63,770 nt of DNA from an uncultured Bacteroidales bacterium (GTDB lineage: Bacteria; Bacteroidota; Bacteroidia; Bacteroidales; UBA932). The stretch is taken from positions 1 to 63,770 of the forward strand of contig CALUUA010000014.1 in assembly GCA_944323845.1 (NCBI GenBank), given 5' to 3'. Below are positions 54,473-63,755 of this stretch, one piece after another. Under the pieces are notes generated by a model, which did not search any database, was not told where the DNA came from, and was given only the letters and a program-made list of their open reading frames with translations. Every line of letters starts with the position of its first letter. Positions within the stretch are counted from its first letter, which is position 1. The position numbers and the translations under genes were made by a program.

Positions 54473-56620
54473 TCATTTCCCGCTGATGCGGATGGCCCCT
54501 TCGCTGACATCCACCAGAATTTCGGATTCCTTGTGGACGCTTCCGTCCAATATCGCCTTGGCAATAAGGTTCACCAGTTCACGCTGCATCAGACGTTTGA
54601 TCGGACGTGCTCCGTAGGCAGGATCGTAGCCTTTCTCGGTCATGTAATCCTCGAACGCCTTGGAGAAAGATACCGATACTCCGTTCGCTGCCAGCTTTTC
54701 GCGCAGGTCGGCCATCTGCAGATGAAGTATTTCGCGGATATCCTTTTTCGTCAGAGGCTCGAACATTATGATCTCGTCTATACGGTTCAGGAATTCAGGT
54801 CTTACGGTGCTTTTGAGCACATCTATGACCTCTTTCCGGCATTGTCCGAGAATCTCGGACCTCCTGTCAGGCGAAACATCGTCGGAAAGTCTGTCCATAT
54901 AGCCCTGGATGATTTCCGCACCGGCATTGGAAGTCATGATGAGGATCGTGTTCTTGAAATCCACTGTCCGGCCTTTGTTGTCGGTAAGACGGCCGTCATC
55001 CAGAACCTGAAGCAGGATATTGAATACATCGGGATGGGCTTTCTCGATTTCGTCGAGCAGGATGACAGAGTACGGTTTGCGCCGCACTGCTTCCGTCAGC
55101 TGCCCGCCTTCGTCATAGCCGACATATCCCGGAGGCGCACCGACCAGACGGCTCACCGAATGACGTTCCTGATATTCGCTCATGTCGATTCGGGTCATCA
55201 TGTTTTCATCGTTGAAAAGGAACTCAGCCAAAGCCTTGGCAAGTTCGGTCTTTCCTACGCCTGTCGTACCCAGAAAGAGGAACGAGCCTATAGGACGCTT
55301 CTCGTTCTGAAGTCCGGCACGGCTTCTTCTGACTGCATCGGAAACAGCCTGTATGGCCTGATCCTGGCCTACGACTCTCTTGTGCAGTTCGGCTTCCATC
55401 CTGAGGAGCTTCTCCTTCTCGCTCTCCAACATCCTTTTTACCGGTATGCCGGTCCACTTGGCCACGACTTCGGCGATGTCTTCAGGGGTGACGGCTTCGG
55501 TGATGATAGGGTCCTTGATGGCTGCCTGTCTGGCCGTCAGCTCGTCTATCTTCTTTTTCGCATCGGCCATTTTGCCGTAACGGATTTCGGCCACCTTTCC
55601 GTAATCGCCAGCACGCTCTGCGTTCTGTGCCTGTATTTTATAGTCCTCAACCTGCTGTCTGGCCGTCTGGAGGCCTGAAAGTATGGATTTTTCCTCGTCC
55701 CATCTCTTCATCAAGACATCGCGCTGCGAGTTCAGGTCTTTCAGTTCTTCCTCGATCTTGTCCATCTTCAGCGATACCCCTTCCCTTCTGATGGCTGCTT
55801 TCTCTATCTCCAGCTGCCTGATACGGCTGTTCAGGGTATCAATCGGCTCAGGCACCGAATTCATCTCCAGACGCAGCTTGGAGGCGGCCTCGTCTACCAA
55901 GTCTATAGCCTTGTCCGGCAGGAACCTGTTCGTGATATACCTGTGGGACAGTTCGACTGCCGCTATCAGGGCATCGTCTTCGATGCGCACCTTGTGATGG
56001 TTTTCGTACTTCTCCTTCAGCCCCCTGAGGATGGAGATGGATTCGGCCGGGGTAGGCTCATCCACCATTACCATCTGGAACCGTCTTTCCAGAGCCTTGT
56101 CAGACTCGAAGTATTTCTGATATTCATCCAGCGTAGTGGAACCGATGGTCCTCAACTCGCCTCTGGCCAAGGCCGGTTTCAGGATATTCGAGGCATCCAT
56201 GGCTCCGGAAGTACGTCCTGCGCCTACCAGAGTATGTATCTCGTCGATGAAGAGGATGATTTCGCCGTTGCTGTCCACGACTTCCTTCACGACTCCTTTC
56301 AGCCGTTCCTCGAATTCGCCCTGATATTTCGCACCTGCTATGAGGGCGCCCAGATCCAGCGAATAGATCTTCTTCGTTTTCAGATTTTCCGGGACATTCC
56401 CGTTCACTATGTTCTGGGCAATGCCTTCGGATATCGCGGTCTTGCCCACTCCCGGCTCGCCGACCAGTATAGGATTGTTCTTCGTCCTCCTGCTCAATAT
56501 CTGGAGGACCCGACGGATCTCCTCGTCCCGTCCTATAACAGGGTCCAACTTGCCCTGCGCCGCCCTTTCGTTCAGATTGACGGCGAATTTTTCAAGATTT
56601 TCAAGTTTATTGTTTTCCAT
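54473..56620 (-). CDS. clpB: ClpB-type AAA+ disaggregase lacking the N-terminal domain
   Basis: A 715-residue ClpB. Family members are usually ~860 residues; here the ~150-residue Clp N-domain is absent and the protein begins at the linker [35 protein letters not shown]. Both ATPase modules are complete: NBD1 with GEPGVGKTA and [10 protein letters not shown], the coiled-coil middle domain (~255-385), NBD2 with [14 protein letters not shown] and [16 protein letters not shown]. No upstream N-domain remnant exists; secG lies 144 nt away. A purine-rich AAAAGGAG precedes the ATG by 12 nt. It should still extract aggregated proteins with DnaK, as short ClpB forms do, possibly with altered substrate choice. 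Confidence 0.93.
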   Translation of the reverse strand: MENNKLENLEKFAVNLNERAAQGKLDPVIGRDEEIRRVLQILSRRTKNNPILVGEPGVGKTAISEGIAQNIVNGNVPENLKTKKIYSLDLGALIAGAKYQGEFEERLKGVVKEVVDSNGEIILFIDEIHTLVGAGRTSGAMDASNILKPALARGELRTIGSTTLDEYQKYFESDKALERRFQMVMVDEPTPAESISILRGLKEKYENHHKVRIEDDALIAAVELSHRYITNRFLPDKAIDLVDEAASKLRLEMNSVPEPIDTLNSRIRQLEIEKAAIRREGVSLKMDKIEEELKDLNSQRDVLMKRWDEEKSILSGLQTARQQVEDYKIQAQNAERAGDYGKVAEIRYGKMADAKKKIDELTARQAAIKDPIITEAVTPEDIAEVVAKWTGIPVKRMLESEKEKLLRMEAELHKRVVGQDQAIQAVSDAVRRSRAGLQNEKRPIGSFLFLGTTGVGKTELAKALAEFLFNDENMMTRIDMSEYQERHSVSRLVGAPPGYVGYDEGGQLTEAVRRKPYSVILLDEIEKAHPDVFNILLQVLDDGRLTDNKGRTVDFKNTILIMTSNAGAEIIQGYMDRLSDDVSPDRRSEILGQCRKEVIDVLKSTVRPEFLNRIDEIIMFEPLTKKDIREILHLQMADLREKLAANGVSVSFSKAFEDYMTEKGYDPAYGARPIKRLMQRELVNLIAKAILDGSVHKESEILVDVSEGAIRISGK

Positions 56621-56623
56621 ATT

Positions 56624-56738
56624 CTGTCTTCTCCTTTTATGTCGATTTTCCGGACTGTGCCGGCGGACAGAAGACAGACAAAATACATTCCAGCCGCCGC
56701 CGGTACTGACATTTTGTCAGGTTCGGCAGCAGCTGGAA
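56624..56738 (-). promoter_or_regulatory. hairpin-rich secG-clpB spacer
   Basis: Two inverted repeats occupy the spacer: ATTCCAGC (56694-56687 arm) with GCTGGAAT (56731-56738), enclosing a CTGACA/TGTCAG hairpin, and CTGTCTTCT (56624-56632) with AGAAGACAG (56669-56677), which covers the clpB ribosome-binding region. They could attenuate or thermally gate clpB translation; no T-run terminator or clear TAnnTTTG box is seen. Confidence 0.4.
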
Positions 56739-56764
56739 TATTATGCCGGTATCGCGCTGTGCGG

Positions 56765-57133
56765 TTATTCCGCTTCAGTAGCAGGCGCTTCCTGTGCAGG
56801 AACTTCCATAGAAGGCGCACCCTGCACCGGAGGGAACTGCGGACGGCTCTCTTCGATGGATCTTTCTATCTGATCAGTAACGTCCATGCCGGCCTTCGTG
56901 CTGTTCCCCGTAACGAAAGCGGAAGCTATCGCCACTACGAACACGAATGCTACAAGTCCCCAGGTGATTTTTTCGAGGATGTCGGCTGTCTGGCGGACAC
57001 CGAAAGTCTGATTGCCTGCAGCGAAGTTGCTAGCAAGTCCGCCTCCCTTTCCATTCTGGAGCAATACCACAATCGTGAGGAACACACTCGCCAGGATGAC
57101 AAGCACTGCCAGAATCGTAAACACTACATTCAT
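56765..57133 (-). CDS. secG: preprotein translocase subunit SecG
   Basis: A 122-residue membrane protein. The first helix [37 protein letters not shown] and second helix [19 protein letters not shown] flank the GxGGGLAS loop that defines SecG. A Pro/Ala/Glu-rich cytoplasmic tail (~45 residues) ends [11 protein letters not shown], as is common in Bacteroidetes. It assists SecYE translocation. It follows the TPR-like gene by 14 nt. Confidence 0.95.
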   Translation of the reverse strand: MNVVFTILAVLVILASVFLTIVVLLQNGKGGGLASNFAAGNQTFGVRQTADILEKITWGLVAFVFVVAIASAFVTGNSTKAGMDVTDQIERSIEESRPQFPPVQGAPSMEVPAQEAPATEAE

Positions 57134-57147
57134 AATTATCCTGAATT

Positions 57148-57744
57148 TTAATTTTCCTGTTCAAGTTTCCGAATAAGGGCTGCAAAGTAAGCATTTTTTT
57201 CCGGATATGCCAAAATTAGTTTTGAATAAATCTTTCTGGCCTGTTCCGGATATCCCTGATCGGCATATATCCCTGCAAGCGTCTCCGTATAGAACTCCGG
57301 CATGTCTTCCGCTTCGGGCTGTCCTTTCGGCTGAGACTCTGTCTCAGTGCGTCCGAGACGGGAAAAGGCGGCATCCCGGGCTGTCCTTACACTGTCGTAC
57401 TGTTCCTGCGAGAAATAGTCCCCGCCCACGACATACACCTGCCTTTGCGCCGGATCCGCTTCGGCTCCGTCTGTCTTTTCTCCGGAAATATAGGTCTTGA
57501 GGATAGTTTCCATGTCTTTGTCGGAGCAGTCCGCCCTGTCGTTCCGACCAAGTCCGGAGAGGACTTTCATGGCCGGGACATAGAGAGACGCATCAGTCAG
57601 GGCGGAAGAGAAAAGTTCATCGTCGCCTGCAGAGAAAAGCCTGCAGCACAGTTCTTTCCGGGCGTTCGGGAACCATGGATAGAGGTTCACCACTCCTGCC
57701 AGCTCATCGAGGGTCAGGGATTTAAGGTCTATGAATCCTTCCAT
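57148..57744 (-). CDS. TPR-like hypothetical protein of the lptE-secG operon
   Basis: A 198-residue cytoplasmic protein without signal or membrane segments. ATG at 57744 (MEGFIDLKSLTLDELAGVVNLYPWFPNARKELC) is preferred over GTG at 57753, which would overlap lptE. The N-terminal part is a short helical domain, the middle is acidic and disordered, and the C-end TLAGIYADQGYPEQARKIYSKLILAYPEKNAYFAALIRKLE is one TPR motif. It is a Bacteroidetes family whose place between lptE and secG is conserved in my recollection; function is unknown. Confidence 0.8.
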   Translation of the reverse strand: MEGFIDLKSLTLDELAGVVNLYPWFPNARKELCCRLFSAGDDELFSSALTDASLYVPAMKVLSGLGRNDRADCSDKDMETILKTYISGEKTDGAEADPAQRQVYVVGGDYFSQEQYDSVRTARDAAFSRLGRTETESQPKGQPEAEDMPEFYTETLAGIYADQGYPEQARKIYSKLILAYPEKNAYFAALIRKLEQEN

Positions 57745-57746
57745 GG

Positions 57747-58265
57747 CTACCACTGGGCTACTGTCGCGTTGAATATGTCTTCCACCAACTTGTCTATGAT
57801 CTCTTCGCAGAGCGATGACTCCACTGCATCCAGGGACTGGGTGGCATCGAAGTCGGCATACGCCGAGAAAGACTGTTCCAGATCGTCTTCCGGATATTTC
57901 TTGTTCGTGAAATATATTTTCACGTTCACCGTAAGCCTGTTCTGCGCCGCGACCTCATTGGCGGTGATTCCCATGGCCTTCACGTCATATCCGGTGATTT
58001 CACCCACTATGTCCAGATCTCCGTCTTCATCGACCTGTTCGAGCCTTGTCAGCCTCCTGAACTGATCTTTTAGGGCTTCCGTCAGGTCGTTGCTCAGGGT
58101 AGGATTCACCCTCAACGCCTTGTATTCGAAATAATGAATGTTCACAGTGTAGACATCCGGCTGGATGGAGGTTCCGGAGAACGAATAGATTCCGCATGAG
58201 CGGACAATGAATGCCACCGCTGTCAGAGATATGACAAGGAGTGCTATGGATAATATTTTCCTCAT
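57747..58265 (-). CDS. lptE: LptE-family lipopolysaccharide assembly protein
   Basis: A 172-residue envelope protein. MRKILSIALLVISLTAVAFIVRSC is a signal with a Cys at the expected lipid position, followed by GIYSFSGTSIQPDVYTVNIHYFEYKA, the LptE/RlpB-type start in Bacteroidetes. The rest, ALKDQFRRLTRLEQVDEDGDLDIVGEITGYDV and AAQNRLTVNVKIYFTNKKYPEDDLEQSFS, also fits. It should plug the LptD barrel that inserts lipopolysaccharide in the outer membrane. It lies between the sigma-54 activator and the TPR-like gene. Confidence 0.9.
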   Translation of the reverse strand: MRKILSIALLVISLTAVAFIVRSCGIYSFSGTSIQPDVYTVNIHYFEYKALRVNPTLSNDLTEALKDQFRRLTRLEQVDEDGDLDIVGEITGYDVKAMGITANEVAAQNRLTVNVKIYFTNKKYPEDDLEQSFSAYADFDATQSLDAVESSLCEEIIDKLVEDIFNATVAQW

Positions 58266-58319
58266 TATCGGCGATATGATATTTCAATTCATGGACAAGG
58301 GAATGCTGCGGAAAGGCCG

Positions 58320-59567
58320 CTATGCATTGTCCAGTGTCTTCAGTTTGCGGTATAACGTCCTCTCCGATATGCCGAGTTCTTCGGCAGCCAGTTTTCTGTT
58401 CCCCTTGTATTTGTCGAGAGCCCGCTTGATGAGGGCCAGCTCCGTCTTTTCTATGGAAAGGCCGGCGACAGTCTTCATTTCCGCGTCTTCATGCGGGGGC
58501 GCGGCCGCGGTATCGGGACTGTCCTGCTGGACTACGCGGGCGAATTGCTCGTCAGGAGCCTCTCCCGGACCGTCGCTTATCAGGGACTGCTCGGAAACAT
58601 TGCCCCGGACAGGGGCACCCGTACCGAGGACTATGGATTTAAGGTAGTCGACGTCCTGCCTGAGCTGGTAAATGGTCCTGACCAGCATTTCCCTTTCCGA
58701 TGACGAGAATTGTTCGTCCTGCGGATCGGCCTTGACGGGCAGAAGGTTAGGCTCGTCCTTCGGGATGTATTTCGCCAGGGTCGCGGCGTTTATCTCGCGC
58801 TTTTCGCTGCCCGGGGTGGCTTTCACCGACTCGATGGCCGACACTGTCTCGGCTACGTTTTTCAGCTGGCGGATATTGCCCGGCCAGCGGTAGCTTTTCA
58901 GGAGGGCGACGGCTTCGTCTGTCAGGGAGATTTTCACCATGTTGTACCTGACAGCGAAATCCGAGGCGAATTTCCGGAAAAGAAGGTGTATGTCGTCCTG
59001 CCGGTCTCTCAAGGCCGGCATCAGCACAGGGACGGCGTTCAGCCTGTAATAGAGGTCTTCCCTGAATTTGCCTCTGGATACGGCATGGCGAAGGTTCACG
59101 TTCGTGGCGGCGACCACGCGCACGTCGGTTTTCAGCACTTTGGAAGAGCCGACCCGGATAAATTCGCCCGACTGAAGGACCCTCAGAAGCTTGGCCTGGG
59201 ACGGTAGAGGGAGTTCTCCGACTTCATCCAGAAAAAGGGTGCCTCCGTCCGCTTCCTCGAAGTAGCCGCGCCGCATTTCCGCAGCCCCGGTGAAGGAACC
59301 TTTCTCGTGACCGAAAAGTTCGGAGTCGATAGTTCCTTCCGGAATGGCTCCGCAGTTGATGGCGAAGTATTTGCCTGTCCTGCGAAGACTGTTCTGGTGT
59401 ATGATTTTCGGGATGTTTTCCTTCCCGACACCGCTTTCTCCGGTGATAAGCACTGTAAGATCGGTCGGAGCCACAGCCACGGCTATTTCCAGCGCCCTGT
59501 TCAGGGCTGGGTCGTTGCCGATGATGTCGAACTTGTTCTTGAGTGCCTGTAATTCCTGTGTCGTCAT
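58320..59567 (-). CDS. sigma-54-dependent transcriptional activator
   Basis: A 415-residue AAA+ activator without a receiver domain. Walker A is GESGVGKE, the sigma-54 contact loop reads GSFTGA rather than GAFTGA, Walker B is GGTLFLDEVGELP, and WPGNIRQLKNVAE ends the AAA part. The C-terminal GNRKLAAEELGISERTLYRKLKTL is a Fis-type helix-turn-helix. ATG at 59567 is used: the longer frame opens with TTG inside the promoter. Heading the lptE-secG operon, it may control envelope genes; with no sensor domain its signal is unknown. Confidence 0.94.
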   Translation of the reverse strand: MTTQELQALKNKFDIIGNDPALNRALEIAVAVAPTDLTVLITGESGVGKENIPKIIHQNSLRRTGKYFAINCGAIPEGTIDSELFGHEKGSFTGAAEMRRGYFEEADGGTLFLDEVGELPLPSQAKLLRVLQSGEFIRVGSSKVLKTDVRVVAATNVNLRHAVSRGKFREDLYYRLNAVPVLMPALRDRQDDIHLLFRKFASDFAVRYNMVKISLTDEAVALLKSYRWPGNIRQLKNVAETVSAIESVKATPGSEKREINAATLAKYIPKDEPNLLPVKADPQDEQFSSSEREMLVRTIYQLRQDVDYLKSIVLGTGAPVRGNVSEQSLISDGPGEAPDEQFARVVQQDSPDTAAAPPHEDAEMKTVAGLSIEKTELALIKRALDKYKGNRKLAAEELGISERTLYRKLKTLDNA

Positions 59568-59573
59568 ATTCTG

Positions 59574-59605
59574 CAAAGTTATTAAACTGTTTAAAATTCT
59601 TCAAA
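59574..59605 (-). promoter_or_regulatory. promoter of the sigma-54 activator operon
   Basis: On the minus strand TTTG (59605-59602) is followed after 20 nt by TAACTTTG (59581-59574). The ATG at 59567 lies only 7 nt beyond the -7 box, so the transcript would be leaderless or nearly so. Confidence 0.82.
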
Positions 59606-59619
59606 AATTCACGAGAGTT

Positions 59620-59651
59620 TTTGATGCAGATTAGTTTATTTGTTATATTTG
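59620..59651 (+). promoter_or_regulatory. promoter of the OmpA/TPR lipoprotein gene
   Basis: TTTG (59620-59623) is followed after 20 nt by TATATTTG (59644-59651), a textbook Bacteroidetes promoter 56 nt before the ATG. Confidence 0.88.
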
Positions 59652-59707
59652 TCAAAAATATGCCCTGAACGATTCGGACATAAACAAAACCATTAAATAC
59701 ACACAAG

Positions 59708-61348
59708 ATGAAAAGAAGTTTCAAAATCCTTTCTTCTGCCGTGCTGGGTCTTGCAGCCGTAGCCTGCAGCTCCCCTGAGAAAATGGCAGAAATGGCAGAG
59801 AACGTAAGCGTACAGTGCGATCCTGCCGTACTGGAAGCCGTAGCAGGCAAGATCGACGCTACTGTTTCAGTCACTTATCCGGCTGACTATTTCCATCCGA
59901 AAGCCATCCTTGAAGTGACTCCGGTCATCGTATATGAGGGCGGAGAAGCCAAAATGGCCCCATTCACATATCAGGGCGAGGATGTAAAGGACAACTATAA
60001 GGTCGTTCCTTCCGAGGGTTCTACCGTGACTGAAAAAGTAAGTTTCGACTATGTACCGGGCATGGAGAAGAGCTATCTCGAGTTCCGCGGCGTGGTAAAA
60101 TACAAGAACAAGGCTGTCGAAATGCCAGTCAAGAAAGTTGCCGACGGCGTGAATGCCACTTACATGCTCGTGAACAAGAACGGGAAAGTGGACTACAAGG
60201 CAGACAACTATCAGGAAATCATCAAGCAGACTGCAGAAGGCCAGATCCTCTACACTATCAACAGTTCATACGTAAGAGGCAGCCAGCTCAAGTCAGAGTC
60301 CATCAAGAACTTCCAGGCTGCCCTTGATGAAATCAAGGCCAACGAGCGCAAGGCTATCATCAACACCGACATCGTGGCTTACGCATCTCCGGACGGAGCC
60401 GAGGATCTGAACGCAAAACTTTCTGACAAGCGTTCCGAAACTGCCGAGAAGGCATTCGGCAAAGTGACCAAGGAGCACGCAGTGGATGCACCTGTTACCG
60501 TTATCAGCGTCGGCGAAGACTGGGATGGCTTCAAGGAGCTCGTTTCAGAGTCTGACATCGAGGACAAGGATCTGATCATCCGCGTTCTTTCCATGTACAG
60601 CGATCCTGCTGTCCGCGAGAAGGAAATCAAGAACATGTCAGAGGTTTACAATTCCCTGAAAAAGGAAATCCTTCCTGAACTGCGCCGCGCAAGATTCATC
60701 GCCAACGTAGAGTTCACCAACTATTCCAACGATGAGCTCATCGCCCTGATCGACGAGAACATCGACATCCTCGACGAGGAGGCTCTGCTCCGCGCCGCTT
60801 CCGTAGTGAAGGAGAATGCAGACAAGGTGGCTATCTACAAGAAGGCTATCGAGAAATACAACAGCGCACGCGCACAGTACAATCTTGCCGTAGCTTATAT
60901 CTGCGCAAACGATCTGGCAAACGCCAAGGCTGAACTGGCCAAGGCTGCCCAGGATGCAGACTGGCAGAACGCTATGGGTGTCATCGCCCTCAGGGAAGGT
61001 GACAACGCTGCTGCCGCCAAGTATTTCGCTGCCGCAGGAAACGCCACTTCTACTGAAAACGCAGCTGTCATCGACATCCTCGAAGGCAAATATGCAGATG
61101 CTGCCGCCAAGCTCGCTTCTGCAGAGAACTGCTGTAACAAGGTTCTGGCATACATCCTTACAGACCAGCTTGACAAGGCATCTGCCGCCGCTACCTGCGG
61201 ATGCGCCAAGACTTCTTATCTGAAGGCTGTCATCGCAGCACGTCAGGGCAAGGCCGATGATGTGAAGAAATACATCGACGCTGCCGGAAAGGACAGCAAG
61301 CTTGCCGAAAGGGCTGCGAAGGACATAGAATTCGCACAGTACAGGTAG
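59708..61348 (+). CDS. lipoprotein with OmpA-like and TPR regions
   Basis: A 546-residue lipoprotein with signal MKRSFKILSSAVLGLAAVAC. Residues ~20-190 are beta-rich; ~195-300 resemble the OmpA-like fold (DIVAYASPDGAEDLNAKLSDKRSETAEKAF keeps the SxxRA-like SxxR pattern of peptidoglycan binders). From ~350 come Ala/Asp/Lys-rich TPR-like helices (AIEKYNSARAQYNLAVAYICANDLANAKAEL), with several Cys near the end (CCNKV, CGCAKTSYLKA). Codon choice is strongly biased toward abundant-protein style and the promoter is strong, so it is likely a major envelope protein linking outer membrane and peptidoglycan. Confidence 0.8.
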   Translation: MKRSFKILSSAVLGLAAVACSSPEKMAEMAENVSVQCDPAVLEAVAGKIDATVSVTYPADYFHPKAILEVTPVIVYEGGEAKMAPFTYQGEDVKDNYKVVPSEGSTVTEKVSFDYVPGMEKSYLEFRGVVKYKNKAVEMPVKKVADGVNATYMLVNKNGKVDYKADNYQEIIKQTAEGQILYTINSSYVRGSQLKSESIKNFQAALDEIKANERKAIINTDIVAYASPDGAEDLNAKLSDKRSETAEKAFGKVTKEHAVDAPVTVISVGEDWDGFKELVSESDIEDKDLIIRVLSMYSDPAVREKEIKNMSEVYNSLKKEILPELRRARFIANVEFTNYSNDELIALIDENIDILDEEALLRAASVVKENADKVAIYKKAIEKYNSARAQYNLAVAYICANDLANAKAELAKAAQDADWQNAMGVIALREGDNAAAAKYFAAAGNATSTENAAVIDILEGKYADAAAKLASAENCCNKVLAYILTDQLDKASAAATCGCAKTSYLKAVIAARQGKADDVKKYIDAAGKDSKLAERAAKDIEFAQYR

Positions 61349-61368
61349 ACTTGCCTGAATAGCAAAAG

Positions 61369-61404
61369 AAACCGGTCCTGAAAACCTTGGGGCCGGTTTT
61401 TTTG
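61369..61404 (+). terminator. intrinsic terminator after the OmpA/TPR gene
   Basis: AACCGGTCC (61370-61378) pairs with GGGCCGGTT (61390-61398, one G-T pair) and is followed by seven T. It separates the gene from maeB, 22 nt downstream. Confidence 0.9.
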
Positions 61405-61425
61405 GAAATAACGGACTGAACATAT

Positions 61426-63717
61426 ATGAGCAATATCACAAAAGAAGAAGCCCTGCTCTATCATTCGCAGGGCAAACCGGGGAAGATAGAGGTCGTCCCT
61501 ACCAAACCGCACAGCACACAGAGGGATCTTTCCCTGGCCTATTCTCCGGGAGTCGCCGAGCCATGTCTGGAAATAGAGAAGAACCCGCATGATGCCTATA
61601 AATATACGGCGAAAGGAAATCTGGTAGCCGTCATATCGAACGGTACAGCCGTGCTGGGTCTCGGAGATATCGGGGCTCTCGGCGGAAAGCCGGTAATGGA
61701 AGGCAAGGCATTGCTTTTCAAGATATATGCAGGCATTGATGTCTTCGACATCGAGGTAAACGAGAAGGACCCCGACAAATTCGTGGAGGCCGTCAAGGCC
61801 ATTGCGCCGACATTCGGCGGCATAAATCTCGAAGATATCAAGGCTCCGGAATGTTTCGAGATCGAGCGCAGGCTGAAGGCGGAGCTGGATATCCCGGTAA
61901 TGCACGATGACCAGCACGGAACGGCGATAATTTCCAGCGCAGGACTTCTGAATGCTCTGGAAGTGGCCGGAAAGAAGATAGAGGATGTCCGGATTGTGGT
62001 GAACGGAGCCGGAGCATCGGCCATTTCATGCACAAGCCTGTATGTGGCTCTCGGGGCGAAAAAGGAAAACATCATCATGCTGGACAGCAAGGGGGTGATC
62101 ACTTCCGACCGGGAGAATCTCACGGAACAGAAAAAGCTCTTCGCCACCGACAGACGCGACGTCCGAACTCTCGCCGAAGCCATAAAGGACGCTGATGTAT
62201 TCCTTGGCCTCTCACGAGGCAATGTTCTCACCAAGGATATGGTACGCAGCATGGCCAGGAATCCGATAGTGTTCGCATTGGCCAATCCTGTACCGGAAAT
62301 CAGCTACGAAGATGCCAAGGCCTCCCGGGACGATATCCTGATATCCACAGGGCGGTCGGATTATCCGAACCAGATCAACAATGTCATCGGTTTCCCGTAT
62401 ATTTTCCGCGGTGCGCTGGACGTGAACGCTTCCGCAATCAACGAGGAAATGAAGCTGGCGGCCGTACATGCCATCGCGGATCTGGCGAAAAAGCCGGTGC
62501 CGGATATCGTGAACGAGGCGTACAAGGTGAACAATTTCACTTTCGGACCGGACTATTTCATTCCGAAACCGGTGGATCCGAGACTTATCACCGATGTTTC
62601 CATAGCAGTGGCTAAAGCGGCCATGGCTTCAGGAGTAGCCAGAAAAGAGATAACCGACTGGAATGCCTACAGGGAACATCTCAAGGAACTGATGGGGTTC
62701 GAATCGGAGTTCATCCGCCAGCTCTATACTACGGCACGCACAGCCCCGCAGAGGGTCGTATTTGCCGAAGGCAACCATCCTAATATGATCAAGGCTGCCG
62801 TAGAGGCCCGTTCGGAGGGAATCTGCCATCCTATTCTGCTCGGAAACGACGAAAGGATAGGGAAAATCGCCAAAAGGCTTGAAATCAGTCTGGACGGTGT
62901 CGAAATCATCAATCTCCGCCACGACAATGAGGCTGCCAGAAGAGAAAGGTATGCACGCATATTGTCGGAAAAGAGGGCGCGCGAGGGAGCGACATATGAC
63001 GAGGCCTGCGACAAGATGTTCGAGCCGAACTATTTCGGCATGATGATGGTCGAGACAGGGGATGCGGATGCATTCATCACCGGTACATACACCAAGTACA
63101 GCAACACTATCAAGGTGGCTAAGGAGGTGATAGGCATAAGGCCGGGGCTGGAGCATTTCGGAACCATGCATATAGTGAACTCGAAAAAGGGCACGTATTT
63201 TCTTGCCGACACCCTGATCAACAGGCATCCGGACTCGAAGGCTCTGATAGACATAGCCCTGCTGGCCGACCATACGGTCAGGTTCTTCAATCATGAACCG
63301 GTAATGGCCATGGTATCCTATTCCAACTTCGGAGCGGATACGGAAGGCAGCCCGAAAACGGTTCACAAGGCTGTGGATTACATCCAGGCGAACTATCCGG
63401 ATATTCTGATAGACGGAGAGATGCAGGTGAATTTCGCCCTCGACGATCAGCTGAGGGATCGCAAGTTCCCTTTCAACAAGCTGAAAGGGCACATCGTGAA
63501 TACCCTGCTGTTTCCTAACCTGAGTTCGGCGAACTCGGCATACAAGCTGATACAGGCGATGAGCGACGCCGAGATGATCGGGCCGATCCAGATGGGACTG
63601 AACAAGCCGATACATTTCACCGATATCGAAAGTTCTGTCCGCGACATCGTGAATATCACGGCTGTAGCTGTCATAGACGCTATTGTAGCGAAAAAGATGG
63701 AGAACGGAGACTGTTAG
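61426..63717 (+). CDS. maeB: malic enzyme with C-terminal phosphotransacetylase-like domain
   Basis: A 763-residue MaeB-type enzyme that decarboxylates malate to pyruvate, normally with NADP. The N-terminal half is malic enzyme: LAYSPGVAEPC, GNLVAVISNGTAVLGLGDIGALGGKPVMEGK, NLEDIKAPECFEIERRL, PVMHDDQHGTAI and the Rossmann segment VVNGAGASAISC. From ~430 a phosphate-acetyltransferase-like domain follows (RVVFAEGNHPNMIKAA, FITGTYTKYSNTIK), which in relatives is regulatory, binding acetyl-CoA. No promoter is evident between it and the terminator upstream. Confidence 0.97.
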   Translation: MSNITKEEALLYHSQGKPGKIEVVPTKPHSTQRDLSLAYSPGVAEPCLEIEKNPHDAYKYTAKGNLVAVISNGTAVLGLGDIGALGGKPVMEGKALLFKIYAGIDVFDIEVNEKDPDKFVEAVKAIAPTFGGINLEDIKAPECFEIERRLKAELDIPVMHDDQHGTAIISSAGLLNALEVAGKKIEDVRIVVNGAGASAISCTSLYVALGAKKENIIMLDSKGVITSDRENLTEQKKLFATDRRDVRTLAEAIKDADVFLGLSRGNVLTKDMVRSMARNPIVFALANPVPEISYEDAKASRDDILISTGRSDYPNQINNVIGFPYIFRGALDVNASAINEEMKLAAVHAIADLAKKPVPDIVNEAYKVNNFTFGPDYFIPKPVDPRLITDVSIAVAKAAMASGVARKEITDWNAYREHLKELMGFESEFIRQLYTTARTAPQRVVFAEGNHPNMIKAAVEARSEGICHPILLGNDERIGKIAKRLEISLDGVEIINLRHDNEAARRERYARILSEKRAREGATYDEACDKMFEPNYFGMMMVETGDADAFITGTYTKYSNTIKVAKEVIGIRPGLEHFGTMHIVNSKKGTYFLADTLINRHPDSKALIDIALLADHTVRFFNHEPVMAMVSYSNFGADTEGSPKTVHKAVDYIQANYPDILIDGEMQVNFALDDQLRDRKFPFNKLKGHIVNTLLFPNLSSANSAYKLIQAMSDAEMIGPIQMGLNKPIHFTDIESSVRDIVNITAVAVIDAIVAKKMENGDC

Positions 63718-63724
63718 CGAGGAT

Positions 63725-63755
63725 TTTGGAATCTCCGGAAAAGATTCTATATTTG
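63725..63755 (+). promoter_or_regulatory. promoter of a gene beyond the right edge
   Basis: TTTG (63725-63728), 19-nt spacer, TATATTTG (63748-63755). It points out of the window 8 nt after maeB. Confidence 0.8.
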
